Assembly: GCA_023078555.1 (NCBI GenBank)
Contig: CM041203.1
Span: 5,478,538 to 5,542,537, forward strand
From: Ulva prolifera
Taxonomy: Eukaryota > Chlorophyta > Ulvophyceae > Ulvales > Ulvaceae
Direction of reading: 5' to 3'
Length of the DNA stretch: 64,000 nt
In this document: positions 35,466 through 47,539 of the stretch, one piece after another
Layout of the letters: each line of letters begins with the position of its first letter
How positions within the stretch are numbered: position 1 is the first letter of the stretch
Notes under the pieces: model-generated
The model's input: the letters and a program-made list of their open reading frames with translations, nothing else
Databases searched by the model: none
What the model was told of the DNA's origin: nothing
Translations under genes and position numbers: made by a program

Positions 35466-38156
35466 TCATCGGAGACAATGCTTCGGGGAGCTACCGACGT
35501 GACGTCGACAATGTGTACATAGATGAACAAGTGATCTGAAAGGCCACTTTCTCAGCCGTCGAGGGTGACCGAGCAGCCGCACTCTGTTGCATCGCCAGAA
35601 CACATGCATGTGTAATACATATGTAATTACAACTTGAAGTACTACTTGTAATACTACTACCAGTGGTGTCGATGACATTTGCGGGCAGCAGTTTTGATGT
35701 CACTTGGCTTCCTCCCAGCATTAATATTCTTCTGTGCGCAGCTGATGGCTGCTCTGCTAGCCCGGGCGTGGCTGCCGTGGCTGCAGCCTCATGAGGCTGA
35801 GTCTGGAGGGGTCGCGGCGTGCTGTGCCCCGGCCCAGCACTGCTGTGCCGGCAGCTGGCAGCGAACAGCTGCCTGTATACCTGAGTCTTTTGCACTGCAT
35901 CGGAGCCATCCCGAAGGACGCGTACGGTCACCTCCGTGAGCTTGGGCCCAACCTGAGTGCGAAGGTGTGGCGCTCTCGTGCCTACTAGTAGGAGCATGCT
36001 GTCCAGGGGCAGTCTTCCAAATGAGTCATCTGTCCGTCACTCACTTCTTCAAGTTGTCATGTGTTCCATACAACCGAACCTGCTTGGTCTGGCCAGACAT
36101 GCCCGGCCCCTTCTGAGGAGAAGGCACTGCAGCAGCGTTTGTCCCTGGCGCTGCAGCATGGTGCCGCATATATAGGCTGTAGCAAAGCCTCGTTGCAGTG
36201 CAAGCCAAATGAAATTTCAGCAACATCATGATGCATGCCACGATGTCACCGTGACGCTGGGATGTTGGCACGTGTGCTCGGGTGATACTTGATATCAAGT
36301 ATCATATGAACCACGTGGCCACACGGCCCATTCATGGCATGCATTTCTGACTGCCACTTGAATCGATGCTTCGTGAACACAAAGCCGGCCAAGGCTGAAG
36401 GCGATCTCATCGCTGAATGGCCACAACCCAACTGCATCAACGCCGGTCCTTGCTGCTAGCCGGCGCCACTGCGGTGGCTAGCTATAGCTATATAGCCACT
36501 GCAGTGGCCATGGCTACAGCTGTTGCCGTATCCTCGAGGTCCGCATGGATACGGGCATGTCATCTTATGTATAACGCAGGCAGATCACTACCTGCTGCAT
36601 TGCATGCTGACTTCAGACGCTGGTGTGCTACGTAGCTCTCACCGCATGCATGCAGGTATGTGCAGCCGCTCTACCCCCAGACACACGTATGTGTGCCCAG
36701 CGCTGCCTCGAGTTGCACACCCGGCGCAACAGCCACCGCATCCTCCTCGGCCACCGTATGCGTACATATACCGTCCATTTCAGCCAGTCCCTGCACAGAG
36801 TCTGCGACTGAGTCAGCACGTGGAGACCATCGTGGCCACGATCAAGCACCACGCAAGCTGTGTGAACATGAAAGCAGATACCGCGGCCTCAGGCATCAGC
36901 TATCATGATGACGCCCCGCAAAGCCTGCAGCGCCTAGAGGATTCTCTCCGGAGTTGCAGGCGTCGGCGGCCTTCCTTGAGCAACTCCCAAAGCCACCGCC
37001 TGGCGCTGGAGCAAGCGGTGACTTAGGGCAGCATCGCGGTCAAGCTGGGAGTCGCTGCTTAGGCCACGGGTATGCAGTGGGCCCGATACCGCGGAGCCTG
37101 CTCTCCAGCCTGCGGACTCAGGCTCGTTGTCACATGCAGACACCTCCTTATGCATGGCACTCATGCATGAGGGTAATAGCAATAAGCAGCTAGCAAGGCG
37201 GGAAAACTTGAAGTGGGCGCTGCGACTGTTGGCTGCGCTGCTGCCGGCCTCTTCGGCATTTTCCTTGAGACCCACTTAGAGCCCTCTTGTGCTGCTCTAA
37301 GCGGGCGTGGGGGTGGGGGGAGGGGGGGGAACTCCCCAAGAGGAAGGCCGCCCCGTCCGTCAGCAGGCCTAAACACACACAGCTCCCTCCTCACCCGTAC
37401 GTACGGTATACACACAGACCCCCGTTCCCGCGTGTGCTTTTGGCTGTTTGCGTGCTTCGGGCTGCTTTGGGTTGTTCGTGTTTTTTGGGATGTGTGTGTG
37501 CCTCCCCGTTCAACAAGTTGTCCTGGCGGTGCTGCCGGCCTCTCCGGCTGTATCCTTGTAACACAGAACCCCGTTCCCAAGACCTAGCCCTCCCTCCCCG
37601 CACCCGCATGTGCACCCGCACCTTGCAACCATGCCTGCGGTGGGCCACAGCCCTACGCATGGCCAGATCCAGATCGACTGCCGCTTCGGAAGATATCCTG
37701 ATGTTGTGTTAAGCTATCTCAAGTCACTGGTGCTCTGGTGTACGTGTAAAATGAGTAAAGGCGGGACGTCCACTGTGAGCGTTTCTACTGGCAATGAAGC
37801 GGGATTCTCCTGGCCGTGCGCTGCTTTTCCACGGTGGGTCAAAATCAATTTTATGGGCCACCGTGACCATCTATGTCAAAGAGATACAGTATTACAAGGA
37901 TAAAGTGGCGCGGCGTGCGTATGTTGGTGTTGATGCGGATGAGATTCTTTTGTGCTATAAATATTTGGCAGCTCCCGTTCACACTTTTAAATCATTGGAG
38001 GTGGCGAGGTAGAGGTTGCAAGGCTGAGATACAGTACTCACTAGGAGAATGGTGACATTCCGGGGCGGAACCGAAGGCGTTCCGCTGACAGAGGAACATT
38101 CCTACGAGGCTGTTGACCTTCCGCCCGCGTCCGTATGCTTCACAAGGAACGATCGT

Positions 38157-38249
38157 GGCGGAATGTCCTATGGCTTCCTTGGTGGCAGCGGAATGTCCTA
38201 TGGCTTCCTTGGTGGCTGCGGAATGTCCTATGGCTTCCTCGGCAACAGC
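38157..38249 (+). repeat. 30-base tandem repeat, three units
   Basis: GAATGTCCTATGGCTTCC recurs at 38161, 38191 and 38221. In one frame (38049-38309) it would encode GMSYGFLGG repeats, but there is no other support for a gene. Confidence 0.9.
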
Positions 38250-38702
38250 GCTGACATGATTGTGTGCTCTTCCATCGCGCGAGACAGGCCAATCAGTCTC
38301 CGCAGATGAAAAGCACTGGAAATCCATTGCGTACTGAGGCGAACGCAGCTGCGCACAAATAAAAACATTACAAACGAGCACATGGAAGAAGACAAACATC
38401 AAAGAAGCTGCGCCCATGTACGTCCAGCAGTCCGACTGCTCAGAGTTTGAGCTGGAACAAGTTTACAAAAGAGTTAACGGAGAAGACATACATGCATGTA
38501 CACCAAAGGATATTGAAAAGGATTGAGCACTCATGCCTGCATATCCGATGCCCACGGAAGACGAGGACGTGCCTGACAAGTTGGTGCTACTCTCCTTTAG
38601 GTGGTCAAGCATGAACCGCGTTCAGAGGAGACAAATGGCGTGCTCCTGTCGCTGAGTGGTCAGTGTGGCACCGTCCATTCCGGTCTGAATCGATGCAAGT
38701 GT

Positions 38703-38806
38703 GCCCAGTCAGCAACATCGTGGAATGGTCGGTGCCTCACCGACCATTACGGCCCAGTCAGCAACGTCGTGGAATGGTCGGTGCCTCACCGACCATTACG
38801 GGGTCG
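38703..38806 (+). repeat. Two tandem units carrying an AATGGTCGGTG palindrome
   Basis: Two units of about 55 bases, each with CCCAGTCAGCAAC, then AATGGTCGGTG-CCT-CACCGACCATT (11-base perfect arms). They resemble the palindromes of the 42.7 kb satellite. Confidence 0.85.
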
Positions 38807-39199
38807 AGTAATGCATGCGCTAGTCACCACTGCAGTGTCGATGGATAGCCCACGAGCATTGCATCTCGCCATCAACGATCTCTGGAGCGAGTATAGTACC
38901 AACGGAGCATCTTCCCACAGCAATGTAAGCCAATTCATATGAGCTATTATAAGCGTCTGGAGTCTCTCGGCGTCGGCGTCGATATCGTCTCATGATAATG
39001 CATTTCTAGTTTATTTGTATCGACTCTCTTTGTATTTCTCTGGTACTGTCCTGACGTGCAGGGAGGCTAGCTGAAGGTTAACAGCATGTGGCACGAATAA
39101 TGCTTGCGATTCATTTGTATAGCGTGGCATAACATGTCTGGCTTGGGTGGTGAGGGCGCTGTGGCCTGTCTTTAAGGCGATGGTCAGCCTGACCCTGGC

Positions 39200-40653
39200 G
39201 TGGCAGCACCCAGACATGAAGGGGGCAGAGGGCATAACAACACAGAAACACCAAGTGCCACTGTGATTCAGCAACGATGGGCAGCATCTCTGTCATCCCC
39301 GCAGCACTGCGTGGGGGGGCGGAGGGTATAACAGCACAGAAACACCAAGTGCCACTGTGCTGCGGCAGCGATGGGCAGCACCACTGTCAACCCCGCTGCA
39401 CTGCGTGGGGGGGCAGAGGGGGTAACAGCACAGAAACACCAGGTGCCACTGTGCTGCGGCAACGATGGGCAGCACCACTGTCAACCCCGCTACACTGCGT
39501 GAGAGGGCAGGAGGGGTAATTATAACAGCACAGAAACACCAAGTGCCACTGTGATTCAGCAACGATGGGCAGCATCTCTGTCATCCCCGCAGCACTGCGT
39601 GGGGGGGCGGAGGGTATAACAGCACAGAAACACCAAGTGCCACTGTGCTGCGGCAGCGATGGGCAGCACCACTGTCAACCCCGCTGCACTGCGTGGGGGG
39701 GCAGAGGGGGTAACAGCACAGAAACACCAGGTGCCACTGTGCTGCGGCAACGATGGGCAGCACCACTGTCAACCCCGCTACACTGCGTGAGAGGGCAGGA
39801 GGGGTAATTATAACAGCACAGAAACACCAAGTGCCACTGTGATTCAGCAACGATGGGCAGCATCTCTGTCATCCCCGCAGCACTGCGTGGGGGGGCGGAG
39901 GGTATAACAGCACAGAAACACCAAGTGCCACTGTGCTGCGGCAGCGATGGGCAGCACCACTGTCAACCCCGCTGCACTGCGTGGGGGGGCAGAGGGGGTA
40001 ACAGCACAGAAACACCAGGTGCCACTGTGCTGCGGCAACGATGGGCAGCATCACTGTCATCCCCGCAGCACTGCGTGGGGGGGCGGAGGGTATAACAGCA
40101 CAGAAACACCAGGTGCCACTGTGCTGCGGCAACGATGGGCAGCACCACGGTCAACCACGCTGCACTGCGTGGGGGGGCAGAGAGGGTAACAGCACAAAAG
40201 GACCAGGTGCCGCTGTGCTACGGCAACGACGGGCAGCACCACTGTCAACCACGCTGCACTGCGTGGGGGTGCAGAGGGGGTAACAGCACAGAAGGACCAG
40301 GTGCCGCTGTGCTGCGGCAACGATGGGCAGCATCACTGTCAACCCCGCTGCACTGCGTGGGGGGGCAGAGGGGGTAACAGCACAGAAACACCAGGTGCCA
40401 CTGTGCTGCGGCAACGATGGGCAGCACCACTGTCAACCACGCTGCACTGCGTGGGGGGGCAGAGGGGGTAACAGCACAAAAGGACCAGGTGCCGCTGTGC
40501 TACGGCAACGACGGGCAGCACCACTGTCAACCACGCTGCACTGCGTGGGGGGGCAGAGGGGGTAACAGCACAGAAGGACCAGGTGCCGCTGTGCTACGGC
40601 AACGATGGGCAGCACCACTGTCAACCCCGCTGCACTGCGTGGGAGGGCAGAGG
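39200..40653 (+). repeat. 94-bp satellite with two higher-order patterns
   Basis: GATGGGCAGCA recurs 15 times from 39277 to 40605 (ATG at 39277, 39371, 39465, 39565, 39659, 39753, 39853, 39947, 40041, 40135, 40229, 40323, 40417, 40511, 40605), with a decayed monomer before it. The monomer is 94 bases. The first part repeats as trimers of 288 bases (94+94+100; the third monomer has six extra bases in GGGGTAATTATAACAGC). From 40135 a different trimer of 282 bases begins, marked by AAAAGGACCAGGTGCCGC. ORFs through it on both strands are by-products. Confidence 0.97.
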
Positions 40654-42714
40654 ACGCACTTTTGCCGACATCCCAATACATTGCCGAGCCATTGCTGCTG
40701 TAGCATGCTGCGTCACAGCCATACTATGCGCCTCTGCCACGCGACACATGATGCCCACCCGCACAAACACGCATGCACACCCACATTGGTACAACGTTCA
40801 ACGGTACGTACTGCAGCAGCGGTGCATATACTACATTTTTGCCCGACTTGTCTTGCATCGGAACCACTAAAACGATTTTATTACTTTACCACGTACATAT
40901 GTATGGCTCATACTTCCGTTGTGTCTCTGCTTTCGGTGTCGCCAATCATCCGGGGTTCATGCTAGCGCCAGGAGGCACCATGAGATCTGTGTAATGGTGG
41001 CCTGGGGCTGTTTGGGTTGCGTGCATGGCTGGGTCCACTAACGCCACACTCACCGCGATGCTGTTTTTGCATGCATGCGTGCATGCGATGTGTGGCGGTA
41101 ACGCTCGCCATTCCAGGCGCGATCTCCATATGTGAGCTGTCAAAACCTAAACATTGCATCAGTGAGCATAAATGTATTATCAATTCGTTGTGCTGTCTCA
41201 ATGCGTTGGAGTGCAAGCCATGACATCCGTACTGCGTGTGCGGGCGCACCGACATGATCATTGCGGCGTACCTGGTTGAACAAAGCGCCTGAAGTCTTCT
41301 ACAATCTCTGTCTGTGGGTATTATTGTATAATGTGGTGTGAATCGTAGGCGGGTCTTTCACTCCCGGGCTGGCGTCTAATTGTTAGCAAGCAGCAGCCGC
41401 AGGCGTCATCGCCGCTGCTCAACTTCCGACATGCTCAATTGAAGTATGCTGCAAGGTGTGACGTTTGTATATGTCTGACGGCGCTGTCGTGGACATCACT
41501 TCCTTGCGAAGGCGCCGAAGACGCAGCTGATGTGCCGATATCGATGGTCGAGGCGCACACATTGTTCTGTTCGAGATGGCACCTGCCACCAGTTTAGAAC
41601 TACTTCGTATATCATATATGCTGTAGCTGTATGCTGTAGCTTTGGATATGTTGTAGCTTCGGATGTGCGATGGCGCCCGATCGCATGAACCACGTTCACC
41701 TTGCTTGCAGAGCAGCTGCTTGAGGTGATTGCCGTCCGACTCCGTGTCTCAAACAAACTGACATTCTTAGAGTGCGCGTAAGCAGTAATGTTACTTGGAG
41801 CCTATCTACGCTTGCTTCTCTGCTGCTCGATCGAGATCATTGTGGTGCGCCTGGCATTTGCGTGCACCATCGGTTGTTGACCAGGTGTGTTTTCGCAGGT
41901 CACGGGTATCAGCATCTTCCGGTATACCTACGTAGCCTACCTGAGGAACACACACTCACGTGGAAGTTATTTCGAGCCGGCCATGGGATCGTGACATCAA
42001 GCAAAACCGCATGGCATGGAGGTGGTGCGATCCTATACCAAGTGCTTCCATTGTGGAGAGCAAACATATGGAGTATGTTCTAGATTGACTATGGTTGGAC
42101 AGTACCGAACACTCTCGCGAGACTTGCATAAATCTCGGCGAACAAAGTTTACATGCACAACTGCCATCGACAGTTACTTCGTGGCAACAAGCAGGCGCCC
42201 AAACATCGCATTTGTGTGTGCACACGTGCGTCCAAGTTTGACCTCGTTAGTACCCGCAGGGCGTCTATAAGCATGCATGGGATCAAAACTGTAAGACAAG
42301 GCAGCCAAAGGATTAAGAGGACCGGAATATGTCGACAGAAGTGAGGGCTTAGAGAATTATCCGGCGCGTTCCTTGTTTGAGTGCGTTGTGTTGGGGTTGC
42401 AATCCTTCGAGTGTATACATGTATCATTTAGCTGCGTACGTGGTGCCTCCACGTGGTGTCCTGTCTCGCCTTGATAGCTGATGCACATTGCATATCCCAA
42501 GAGGCACGCGGAATACATCTGCACCATCGTAAGTTCGTGTAGTGTTCTTCTGCATGCCTGCTAGAGCGGGCAGTCCCGCACCGTTCGTTTTCAAGAGTCC
42601 GCGAGAGCGGATGGTGGAGCACCGTCCATTCGTAGTTACAAAAGAGTGAACGAGAGAAAAACAACACTGAAATTCTTAGTCGCCACGCCGCGCATGGTTC
42701 GTCACATGCATGAC
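40654..42714. other. Unique-looking spacer between the two satellites
   Basis: No gene or known repeat is convincing. A partial R2 copy (GTTACAAAAGAGTGAACGAG) lies at about 42637-42670, and a GATGGTGGAGCACCGTCCATTC imperfect palindrome near 42608-42630. Confidence 0.45.
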
Positions 42715-43705
42715 TACTGGAATGGTTGGTGCCCCACCAACCATTCCGGGGAGCCTGGATCATGACATGCATGACTGCCCGAATGGTTGGTGGCCCACCA
42801 ACCATTCTTGTGCGCCGCGCCGTGCATGGATGCTTACATGCATGACTTCCCGAATGGTTGGTGGCCCACCAACCATTCTGGGGAGCCTGCATCGTGACAT
42901 GCATGACTGCCCGAATGGTTGGTGGGCCACCAACCATTCCGGGGAGCCGGATCATGACATATGTCATGCATATGCATGACTGCCCGAATGGTTGGTGGCC
43001 CACCAACCATTCTTGTGCGCCGCGCCGTGCATGGATGCTTACATGCATGACTTCCCGAATGGTTGGTGGCCCACCAACCATTCTGGGGAGCCTGCATCGT
43101 GACATGCATGACTGCCCGAATGGTTGGCGGCCCACCAACCATTCCGGGGAGCCTGGATCATGATATATGTCATGCATATGCATGACCGCCCGAATGGTTG
43201 GTGGCCCACCAACCATTCTTGTGCGCCGCGCCGTGCATGGATGCTTACATGCATGACTTCCCGAATGGTTGGTGGCCCACCAACCATTCTGGGGAGCCTG
43301 CATCGTGACATGCATGACTGCCCGAATGGTTGGTGGCCCACCAACCATTCCGGGGAGCCTGGATCATGATATATGTCATGCATATGCATGACCGCCCGAA
43401 TGGTCGGTGGCCCACCAACCATTCTTGTGCGCCGCGCCGTGCATGGATGCTTACATGCATGACTTCCCGAATGGTTGGTGGCCCACCAACCATTCTGGGG
43501 AGCCTGCATCGTGACATGCATGACTGCCCGAATGGTTGGTGGCCCACCAACCATTCCGGGGAGCCTGGATCATGATATATGTCATGCATATGCATGACCG
43601 CCCGAATGGTTGGTGGCCCACCAACCATTCTTGTGCGCCGCGCCGTGCATGGATGCTTACATGCATGACTTCCCGAATGGTTGGTGGCCCACCAACCATT
43701 CTCGG
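42715..43705 (+). repeat. 206-bp satellite built of perfect palindromes
   Basis: A unit of about 206 bases repeated nearly five times (phase points at about 42834, 43039, 43245, 43451, 43657). Each unit contains three copies of GAATGGTTGGTGG-C-CCACCAACCATTC (13-base perfect arms, one-base centre), separated by CATG-rich linkers. About 15 palindromes in all; a few have single changes (for example GAATGGTCGG near 43398). Confidence 0.97.
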
Positions 43706-43833
43706 GCGCCGCGCCCCACATTCCCTGACAGACCCATCTGATGTAGACGTTGTGCTACTGCAAAACAAACACATTGGGCAACAACATACCAGTGCGCGTG
43801 AATGAGCGCAAGCCACTGACACATAACCTATCC

Positions 43834-44070
43834 ATGCAGTTGTCCAGACTCGGAGCGAGGACTGCTGACGGCGAGGGCACGATGAAGCCGGCCGCGCAGT
43901 GGGCACAAGAAGACGGACTGTACGTGGCTGACTACGAGTACTTCAAGAGATTCATCCTTGGCGCACTAAAAACGGAGGGGACAGCGGAATCTCCGTTGCA
44001 TCCCACCCATAAGAGGAGCCAGAAGGTTGGCCTCGCGTTGAAGATTACCCTGAAGAAGTATGTCGATTAG
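43834..44070 (+). CDS. Small hypothetical ORF beside the satellite
   Basis: A 78-residue ORF from ATG 43834 (or 43881) to TAG 44068-44070. The second half (WAQEDGLYVADYEYFKRFIL, then KRSQKVGLALKITLKKYVD) has a balanced, protein-like composition unlike the surrounding repeats, and could be a last exon. No domain is recognised and no upstream exon was found. Weak support only. Confidence 0.25.
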   Translation: MQLSRLGARTADGEGTMKPAAQWAQEDGLYVADYEYFKRFILGALKTEGTAESPLHPTHKRSQKVGLALKITLKKYVD

Positions 44071-45600
44071 TTGTATACCAACGTGGGCTCGGAAAGAAAC
44101 TGTACACATGCGGTGATCGTGATTAAATGTATGAGTGGAGTATATGACATGTTAGAGGTGGCACTACATGTGATCGTAGTATCATCGTTCCTTATGGACA
44201 TGATGAGGGCACCCAAGGTGACGAGATATCAATGTAAGCAATGTCTATGATATGCCTATGCAAGCCATGACCACCCCTGCCTACGAGCTCGTGTGAACAC
44301 ATCAATAAATCTGTCTTGTTCCGGAATCACGGTGTACAGTTGATGACATGCTGCTTGTATATGCACTCGAAACTGCCTTTCCCGCAGGACCGTATGTCCT
44401 GTGCACTAATCGCGATTCTCTGTCGAAAACGTGGTACACATGTTACAATAGAGTGAATGGGAGAGAACAAACATTGAGACCGAGTTGCATCCGAATCAAC
44501 GGCAACCTACACGTGGCACGCATGTAAAGAAGGCCTTGATGACCTCACCACTTACGTAATCTGTCTCCAGCACATCCGGGCAGAGATTAACCTCTCACGA
44601 ACCATCCTGTTCTTCCAGGCTTCCGGGAGGCTTCCGCAAGGCTCTGCCGGAACGTTATCGGATCCGTAACCATTCCGAAAATTTAAGCATTCTTCCTCAA
44701 ACAGTCCTCTGGAAGCATTGCGGATCCTTCGCACGTTCCGGCATCACTCCGGAAACGTTCCGGCGGAACCCCCACGTGGAGTGCCCGTTGAAACACCCCG
44801 TCCGGAACGCTCGCGGAACTTCCGTCCACAATCCGGGCTGCCTTCCGGGCGCTCCGCCAACGGTCCTTTCGCCGTTCCCGGGGTTCCGCCAGGCCTCCGC
44901 CACTCTTCCTCAAACCATCCTCGCACCTTCCTCACCACCACGTCACCATTCTCCTAGTGACTGTATGGTACTGGTACTACTAGATACAGTACTAGTGCAT
45001 GGGCCATGGCTTCTGTCTCATGCCGTTTAGATTTTTACAGGTCTGCATTACGTAATGTATACAGGAATGGTCGACATATGAATTGCCACACCAAAGTCAT
45101 TGTCATGTCTCAGATGCATACCGGCTCGTTGAAAGGGCTTTCAATCACTGCTAGCGTTCATGATCAGTCGATCGCGAGATGAGACCAGAAAGAGACACAG
45201 ACTGTGCTACACAGCTGCAATGGCACGTGTACGATCTCTGGCACGTTGCTGCATTACAAAGCTATGAACACGCACAGACGTTCGCTGCGTCACACCATGT
45301 GGCGCATATGAGAGCATTACTTCACAGTGGATAGCCGTACGTGCGACGCAGCCATATGTGCATTCGATGTCGCATCATTGCGAACGCATGAGCAATCTCC
45401 GCGTAGCTACAGCCAAACGTGCCGCAAAGATCGGCAATCCGAACAAAAAGTCACACACAACGTGCCGCAAAACTAGGTTAAAATGACGATGAATGCCTGT
45501 TTTCAAGAACAATGCGAGATGCCCACGCGATGTTATCCGTGCCCGCTCGCTCTTGTGCGATCGCGCATCTTCTATAATGATGCGTCTGCGTGCCAGCAGA
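44071..45600. other. Intergenic region with a TTCCG-rich island
   Basis: Contains a partial R2 copy (about 44444-44510, TTACAATAGAGTGAATGGG) and the TTCCG-rich island described separately. No gene seen. Confidence 0.5.
44610..44940. other. TTCCG/CGGAA-rich island
   Basis: Within about 330 bases the pentamer TTCCG or its complement recurs many times (CTTCCGGGAGGCTTCCGC, CGTTCCGGC, CTCCGGAAACGTTCCGG, GGAACTTCCGTCC). The spacing is irregular and there is no tandem unit. It could be a degenerate repeat or a cluster of protein-binding sites. Confidence 0.5.
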
Positions 45601-46050
45601 CGCATGATTGTGTGTTACAAGGACAAAGCAAGCGAGGCAGGTAGCACCGCAAGCAAGAATCAGGGGGACCGCACACCACGCAGGAAGCCACACGAAGCTC
45701 ACACCAAAACACCGACGCAACGGCAGCACCCTCGCCGGACACAGCCACACAGCCACACAGCCACACAGCCACACAGCCACACAGCCACACAGCTGTTGTT
45801 TTGGTGTGCGCTTCGTGTGGCTTGCTGCGTGGTGTGCATTTCCCCTGCTTCTTGCTTGCGGTGCTACCTGCCACGCTTGCTTTGTCCTTGTAACACACAG
45901 CCACACAGCCACACACACGCCCACACCCCTTTTGGTCCTAGCGGTGCTACCGGCCCCTCCGGCTTTTTCCTTTGTAACACACACACGCCCACACCCACAC
46001 GCCCACCCCCAGCCGAACCCCGCCCACGAGACAGGCGCATGATTGTGTGT
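45601..46050. mobile_element. Composite fold-back insertion of R1 elements
   Basis: A 15-base direct repeat CGCATGATTGTGTGT (45601-45615 and 46036-46050) flanks about 420 bases. Inside, an R1 arm of about 100 bases (45610-45710) is matched by its inverted copy (45798-45899). Between the arms lies a tandem ACAGCCAC octamer array, and to the right an R1b copy ending TTTCCTTTGTAACAC (about 45930-45982) with CCCACAC-rich DNA. Confidence 0.8.
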
Positions 46051-46059
46051 ATGTGATGC

Positions 46060-46130
46060 TATTGATTCGGATGAGACTCGGTGTTTGTCTTCTTCCGTTC
46101 ACTCTTTTGTAAAGTATGCGTCTGTGTTAC
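46060..46130 (+). repeat. R2 repeat followed by reverse R1b
   Basis: GATTCGGATGAGACTCGG, then TGTTTGTCTTCTTCCGTTCACTC and TTTTGTAA (R2 forward), then GTGTTACAAAGGAAAAAGCC, an R1b copy read backwards that extends to about 46205. Confidence 0.75.
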
Positions 46131-46385
46131 AAAGGAAAAAGCCGGAGGGGCCGGTAGCACCGCCAGGACGAAAAGGGAGAGCACAAGAAACGCAATGCGC
46201 ATGCCAAGCGAGTTTGATCCACAATCGCTCTCCTCGCGTCAGCACCATGCATCATGCCGCACGCAAAAACTGAATCGAAAGCCCCTCAGCGCAATGTTAC
46301 TTAGAAAGACGCGAGATCGGCTACAGTCGCTTTCACGGAAACAACAATTGTCCAAGTGCTGTTGATTCGGATGAGATTCGGTTTC

Positions 46386-46461
46386 ATTGTTTGTTTTCTC
46401 CCGCGGGAGAAAACAAACAATCAATTACAAAAGAGTGAACGCGTTCACTCTTTTGTAATTG
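46386..46461. repeat. Two adjoining perfect palindromes (36 and 40 bp) from R2
   Basis: Palindrome 1 is 46386-46421 (arm ATTGTTTGTTTTCTCCCG). Palindrome 2 is 46422-46461 (arm CAATTACAAAAGAGTGAACG). They abut without a gap, have no spacer at either centre, and use the two halves of the R2 sequence. Confidence 0.95.
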
Positions 46462-46960
46462 CTTTTGTAATTACCACTCACAATTGTCTAAGTTGAATGC
46501 CGGTGGTGCACAAGGGATTTGGCGCAAACCAAATGGGCGATCAGGCAGCATGCAGAGCGAGATGAAAGCTGAACTTGAGGGATGGCGGGTTTTGGAGATT
46601 CGAAGCGATATAAATCATGATTGATAGGCTGTGAAACACATATGCTGGTGGATTTGGCAGAGGCTGCACATGGCAGGATCGACATTGCTGCAGGTCCACA
46701 ACGCTGTTTGATTGTCATATGAGTACAGTGGGTGCAGTGGTGGTAGCCCTGGGTGCCATGCGGTTTCATTCTGAGGCTGAACATGCATTTTTGGACCTCA
46801 CTCGAGGCACAAACAGCCACAACATGCCTCAACACCATGGCACCAGTCTTTCACAGTTGCAACTCAACCGTTTTGGCTGCGGATTTCAGGGGCTAGGTGG
46901 CCTCATAACTTACAAACCATCTATATACACTCCCTTGAAGTCGGCCTTCGGAGAGCCAAT

Positions 46961-47480
46961 GTGAATCAGACCAACAGATGCAGCAGGAGAGCCACAGCCA
47001 ACGCCAGGGCACAACAAGCACTCAAACACCCCCACACGCCCACACACTACCACACGAACCACACACTGACACCCGACCCATGCACCCACGCACCCGCACG
47101 CGGCCCAGGCCCAACCCCCAACACACACACCCACACGCCAACACGCCACACGACCCCGCCGCCCGCGCGGCAGCAGCAGCCCCATGCAGCGGCCTGGCCG
47201 GCGCCGGCCCCACACGGAAGCCGCCGGGGGCCCCCAGGACCCCCGCCCCAACACCCCGATCAGGTCAGCCCCGCGCGCCGGAACAACACACACGGGGGCG
47301 CCCCCATCCGCGGACCCACCCGAAACGGAGCACGCCCGAGGCGCGCCGTGTTCGGGGCACGCGGTCGAGGCAGCACACGCCGCCCACCAGCGCGTCCGAG
47401 CCTCGGACGGCGCCCGGCCCGCGAGAGAGCGACGAGGACGCCGCGGGCGGCTCGCCGCTCAGGCCGGATGGCCAGTGAGC
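46961..47480. other. C-rich low-complexity stretch with R1b body fragment
   Basis: Begins with a reverse R1b body piece (CAGGAGAGCCACAGCCAACG, matching the minus strand of about 23567-23605), runs into CCCACACG simple repeats, then a very GC-rich stretch. The ORFs here are Pro/Arg/His-rich by-products of composition. Confidence 0.55.
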
Positions 47481-47539
47481 GGCGAGAGATCATCATGCGT
47501 CTGTGTGCCAGCATAACAGAACAGTGAACGTCTGCGTCA

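Larger units (their letters stand above)
34143..39195. other. Gene-poor region right of the array
   Basis: Holds two AT-rich mini-elements (34455-34545, 34881-34938), a 24-base G run, R1 copies near 37232-37280 and 37430-37560 (the latter flanked by imperfect direct repeats of the type ACAGACCCCGTTCCC), and a threefold 30-base repeat. A piece near 34380-34420 (AGTGGAGGAGGGCAGGG) recurs near 53143. Short ORFs at 34913-35209 and 38049-38309 are open but match nothing I recognise. No gene is supported. Confidence 0.5.

Noticed and set aside
39268-40965. Many overlapping frames of 63-182 codons in the 39-40.9 kb region
   Set aside because: By-products of the 94-bp satellite; the frame shifts with each 94-base unit.
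42715-43705. CRISPR-like array (palindromic repeats with spacers)
   Set aside because: Spacers are themselves repeated, the genome is eukaryotic with introns, and there are no cas genes.
42428-43906. Long open frames on both strands of up to about 300 codons in the 42.7-43.9 kb region
   Set aside because: They arise because the 206-bp satellite and its palindromes lack stops; the translations are the same repeats in both directions.
45601-46050. Classical MITE with terminal inverted repeats
   Set aside because: The inverted arms do not coincide with the outer direct repeats, and single R1 copies elsewhere behave like 5'-truncated retroposons.
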